The notes under the pieces: generated by a model
Told to the model about the DNA's origin: nothing
What the model saw: only the letters and a program-made list of their open reading frames with translations
The model's database searches: none
Made by a program: the position numbers and the translations under genes
Assembly (NCBI RefSeq): GCF_039555755.1
Contig: NZ_CP154631.1
Span: 2,480,001-2,544,000, forward strand
DNA: 64,000 bases
From: Pseudomonas sediminis
Lineage (GTDB): Bacteria > Pseudomonadota > Gammaproteobacteria > Pseudomonadales > Pseudomonadaceae
Direction: 5' to 3'
In this document: one piece after another, positions 61,631 through 64,000 of the stretch
Position numbering within the stretch: position 1 is the first letter of the stretch
Layout of the letters: each line of letters opens with the position of its first letter

Positions 61631-62272
61631 TCACATGGCCAGTCGGTTGGCTTTTTTCTCGGCGATAGCCTGCACCTTGAGCAGCACGCCGATGATCAGC
61701 ATGTACAGCAGGGCAGCGGCGAGAATCGGTGGCAGCGGCTCGTAGGTCACGGCGCTGATGCGGTTGGTCACGCGGGTCAGATCGACGATGCCGATTACCG
61801 CGATGGCCGGGCTGCTCTTGATCAGGAAGGACATCTCGTTGACCAGGCCGGGCAGGCTGCTGGTTATCATCTGCGGCAGCATGATGCGACGGAAGAACAC
61901 GCCATTGGTCATGCCGCAGGCCAGCGCCGCTTCCTTCTGCTCGCGGGAGAAACTGATGAACGCCGTGCGCCAGACCTCGGCGTTGAAGGCCGCGGTGTTC
62001 AGGGTGAGGGCGAGAATCGCTGCCGTGTTGCGATCCATGGCCAGGCCGAAGGTCGGCGCCGAGAGGAAGATGAACAGCACCAGGGTGACCAGCGGCGTGG
62101 CGCGAGCCAGGCTCACGTAGAGCACCAGCGCCTGTTCCACGAAGGGAATGCGCGCCATGCGCAGCAGGGCGATACCCAGGCCGATGACGACGCCCAGGGC
62201 AATGGCGATCGAGGAGATCCACAGAGTCGTCCAGGCGCCTTCGAGCAGCAATAACCAGGCTTGTCCGTTCAT
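61631..62272 (-). CDS. Polar amino-acid ABC transporter permease 1
   Basis: The 213-residue protein starts MNGQAWLLLLEGAWTTLWIS and has five helices and an EAA loop (KEAALACGMTNGVFFRRIMLP). The start at 62272 is used; the frame continues upstream through a REP. It is 10 bases from permease 2. Confidence 0.92.
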   Translation of the reverse strand: MNGQAWLLLLEGAWTTLWISSIAIALGVVIGLGIALLRMARIPFVEQALVLYVSLARATPLVTLVLFIFLSAPTFGLAMDRNTAAILALTLNTAAFNAEVWRTAFISFSREQKEAALACGMTNGVFFRRIMLPQMITSSLPGLVNEMSFLIKSSPAIAVIGIVDLTRVTNRISAVTYEPLPPILAAALLYMLIIGVLLKVQAIAEKKANRLAM

Positions 62273-62362
62273 GTCGGGCTCCAGGGAAAGGGATGGGATG
62301 TTGCAAGCAAGGTCAGGGCCAGAGCTGGCCCTGATAGACGGCAGTGCGTTGGCGATGAGCAT

Positions 62363-62424
62363 GTAGGGTGCGCCCTGTGTATCGACGCGCGGCACCATCT
62401 ACGCCGGTGCGCGGCGCACCCTAT
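62363..62424. repeat. REP pair between the binding-protein and permease genes
   Basis: GTAGGGTGCGC at 62363 and GCGCACCCTA ending at 62423 are inverted copies of the GTAGGGTGCGC family around a ~40-base centre. Placed after the binding-protein gene, it may raise that gene's mRNA stability relative to the permeases. Confidence 0.65.
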
Positions 62425-62458
62425 GCGGCCATGTCAGAGACGTGGGCGCAGCCCGCTG

Positions 62459-63340
62459 TCACATGCCGGCCAGTTCGTGGAACTGCTCGACCTTGGTGAT
62501 CGGCTCCTTGGGCATGGCCGGGAAGGCTTCGCCGAACCACTTGGTCTGCAGCTCGGCCAGTCGGCCGCTGTCGCGAACTTCGGTCATGAAGCCGGTGAGG
62601 AACTCCAGCAGCTCGGGGCTGTTCTTCGGTACCGGCCAGGCGGCGAAACCATCACCGGACACGGCAATGCCCTTGGCGAAGGTATCGCCACGGGTCTTGA
62701 CCAGGTCGTTGACCGAAATCAGCGCGTTGATCACGTAGTCCAGGCGACCGTTGGCCAGGTCGGCGTAGGCCTCCGGGTAGGACGGGTATTCGGTCACGGT
62801 GCCGATCTCGCAGCCTTTGTCAGCCATCATCTTCTTCAGCTCTGGCAGGCGCGCGAGCAGGGCACTGCCGGCCTGCAGGCCGACGGTCTTGCCGCACAGG
62901 CTGGCGATATCGCTGAGGCGGTCGTCGCCTGCGCGCTTGACGTAGAAGTGCTGCGCCGAGGCGAAGGGCGGGGCGAAGTTGAACACGCGCAGGCGATCGT
63001 CGGTGACCAGGGCGCCGGTGAAGGCCATGTCGTACTGGCCGGACGAAACCGAGGCGAGCAGACCGGTCCAGGGCAGGATTTCCTGCTTCACGTCGAAGCC
63101 CTGCGCTTTGGCATAGGTCTTCAGGTCCTCGAACAGCTCCTTGTGGAACCCCTCCGGCTTGCCGTCGACGATGAAGTTGAACGGCGCGTAGTCATCCTCG
63201 GTGGCAACAGTCATCACGCCCTTGGACTTGATGTCGTCGAGGTCGGCGTGGGCGCTCAGCGAGGCGCCGACCAGGCAACTGGCCAGGGCCAGCTTGCGCA
63301 GCAGGCCGAAGGGTTTGGAATCGATTTTCGATGGCTTCAT
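62459..63340 (-). CDS. Polar amino-acid ABC transporter binding protein
   Basis: The 293-residue protein has a signal peptide ending SAHA and an SBP_bac_3 fold (GVMTVATEDDYAPFNFIVDGKPEGF, YDMAFTGALVTDDR). GGAG lies seven bases before ATG 63340. The amino acid is not identified. It is first in the operon and divergent from a MocR regulator, which probably controls it. Confidence 0.92.
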   Translation of the reverse strand: MKPSKIDSKPFGLLRKLALASCLVGASLSAHADLDDIKSKGVMTVATEDDYAPFNFIVDGKPEGFHKELFEDLKTYAKAQGFDVKQEILPWTGLLASVSSGQYDMAFTGALVTDDRLRVFNFAPPFASAQHFYVKRAGDDRLSDIASLCGKTVGLQAGSALLARLPELKKMMADKGCEIGTVTEYPSYPEAYADLANGRLDYVINALISVNDLVKTRGDTFAKGIAVSGDGFAAWPVPKNSPELLEFLTGFMTEVRDSGRLAELQTKWFGEAFPAMPKEPITKVEQFHELAGM

Positions 63341-63437
63341 GGGCGTGCTCCAGAGGTGTCGACAAGGGTTGTCCAGGCCGCTCGGCGGCGGTTTGGTTTT
63401 CACCTTAGAGACGCCTGACGAGCCGGCGATAGGGGCA

Positions 63438-63458
63438 GTTCCGGCCTTTGTTCTGGCC
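63438..63458 (+). promoter_or_regulatory. Direct repeat in the MocR-ABC gap
   Basis: GTTCCGGCC (63438-63446) and GTTCTGGCC (63450-63458) repeat with a 12-base period. MocR/PdxR regulators often bind tandem direct repeats between their own gene and a divergent target, so this is a good operator candidate. Confidence 0.5.
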
Positions 63459-63516
63459 AGCGACAGTGGCGCGCTACTTGCTACATCACAGGGTTGTTTG
63501 GCTGTTGGAGGGCGCC

Positions 63517-64000
63517 ATGATCGACCACTTTTACCACCTTGATTTCGACCGTCAGCGCGGCCTTCAGGAGCAGCTTCGCGAGTCGCTGGTGTCGGCCATT
63601 CTTGGCGGCGGTTTCCCGGCCGACGAGCCACTGCCGTCATGCCGCAAGCTGTCCCAGCAGTTGTCGGTCTCGCGCAATACCGTGGCGCTGGTGTACGAGA
63701 GCCTGCTCGACAACGGCTACCTGGTCAGCCGCCCGCGCAGTGGTTACTACCTGCACCCCGATTACTGCGGGCAGACCGATGCCGTATTGCGCATGACGCC
63801 GCTGCGAAAACCGGAACCGTCCGACGACAGCAGCGCCGCCACTGCCCCGGATTGGGCCGCGCGCTTTCGCATGCAGCCCAGTTTGAAGCACGGCGTATTG
63901 CGCCCGAGCAACTGGAGCCGTTTCACCTACCCCTTCATCTACGGTCAGCCGATCAGCGAGCTGTTCCCGCTGGAGCGTTGGCGCGAGGTATCACGCAAGA
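63517..64000 (+). CDS. MocR-family (GntR/aminotransferase) regulator, N-terminal part
   Basis: The gene runs off the end of the window; 161 codons are present. The protein begins MIDHFYHLDFDRQRGLQEQL and has a GntR winged helix (LPSCRKLSQQLSVSRNTVAL, YLVSRPRSGYYL), then a linker and the beginning of what should be a PLP aminotransferase-like domain (LFPLERWREVSRK). GGAGG lies before ATG 63517. It is divergent from the ABC transporter operon and is likely its regulator. Confidence 0.9.
   Translation, partial: MIDHFYHLDFDRQRGLQEQLRESLVSAILGGGFPADEPLPSCRKLSQQLSVSRNTVALVYESLLDNGYLVSRPRSGYYLHPDYCGQTDAVLRMTPLRKPEPSDDSSAATAPDWAARFRMQPSLKHGVLRPSNWSRFTYPFIYGQPISELFPLERWREVSRK

Overview
The window is a GC-rich chromosomal segment of a pseudomonad. 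Gene content and order closely follow the P. aeruginosa PAO1 stretch running down from hisZ through purA, rnr, rlmB, rpsF, rpsR, rplI, dnaB and alr to nicD, then azu, ureEFG, desT/desCB and ureDAxBC. Extensive REP-like palindromes and loss of some PAO1 genes suggest a relative outside P. aeruginosa, perhaps the P. mendocina/alcaliphila (Ectopseudomonas) group. That placement is an inference from gene order and general resemblance, not from a search.

Layout. 0-13.7 kb: housekeeping genes (end of a DUF2065 gene, hisZ, purA, a chemoreceptor with a FliA-type promoter, two identical tRNA-Leu(CAG) genes, rnr-rlmB, the rpsF-rpsR-DUF2232-rplI ribosomal operon, dnaB, alr). 13.8-19.1 kb: the diguanylate cyclase nicD, a YgiQ-type radical SAM protein and a methyltransferase. 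19.25-21.7 kb: a strong palindrome-embedded promoter driving a lipoprotein pair, a parallel beta-helix protein and a diheme cytochrome c. 21.8-28.6 kb: a transglutaminase / ATP-grasp / alpha-E peptide-modification operon. 28.7-33.4 kb: azurin, DUF808, LOG, LysE and GDPD genes, with two non-coding gaps carrying DnaA-box-like 9-mers. 33.5-36 kb: urease accessory genes ureE, ureF, ureG and hupE/ureJ. 36.1-39.1 kb: desT with the divergent desC-desB fatty-acid desaturase operon. 39.2-41.3 kb: an IS1182-family element sitting exactly in the loop of a transcription terminator, next to a gene for a secreted protein built of seven 16-residue repeats. 41.6-53.7 kb: mixed transport and metabolism genes (AEC carrier, DJ-1/PfpI, YegD-like Hsp70, membrane proteins, three orphan periplasmic binding proteins, an orphan GspF-like protein, oxaloacetate decarboxylase, a DksA-type zinc finger, hemerythrin). 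53.7-54.5 kb: a REP-associated tyrosine transposase surrounded by its probable REP palindromes. 54.5-58.4 kb: the urease structural operon ureD-ureA-GNAT-ureB-ureC with a sigma-54-type promoter in front of ureD. 58.5-64 kb: a TauE-like exporter, an SDR, a polar amino-acid ABC transporter and the start of a divergent MocR regulator.

How parts work together. The two urease blocks, about 18.5 kb apart, supply the apoenzyme plus UreD and the UreE/F/G nickel-insertion proteins; the HupE/UreJ protein probably imports nickel. DesT represses desCB according to the acyl-CoA pool. The beta-helix/cytochrome pair and the repeat protein are the least understood parts and the best candidates for an undescribed function. 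All calls come from reading the sequence; no database search was run.
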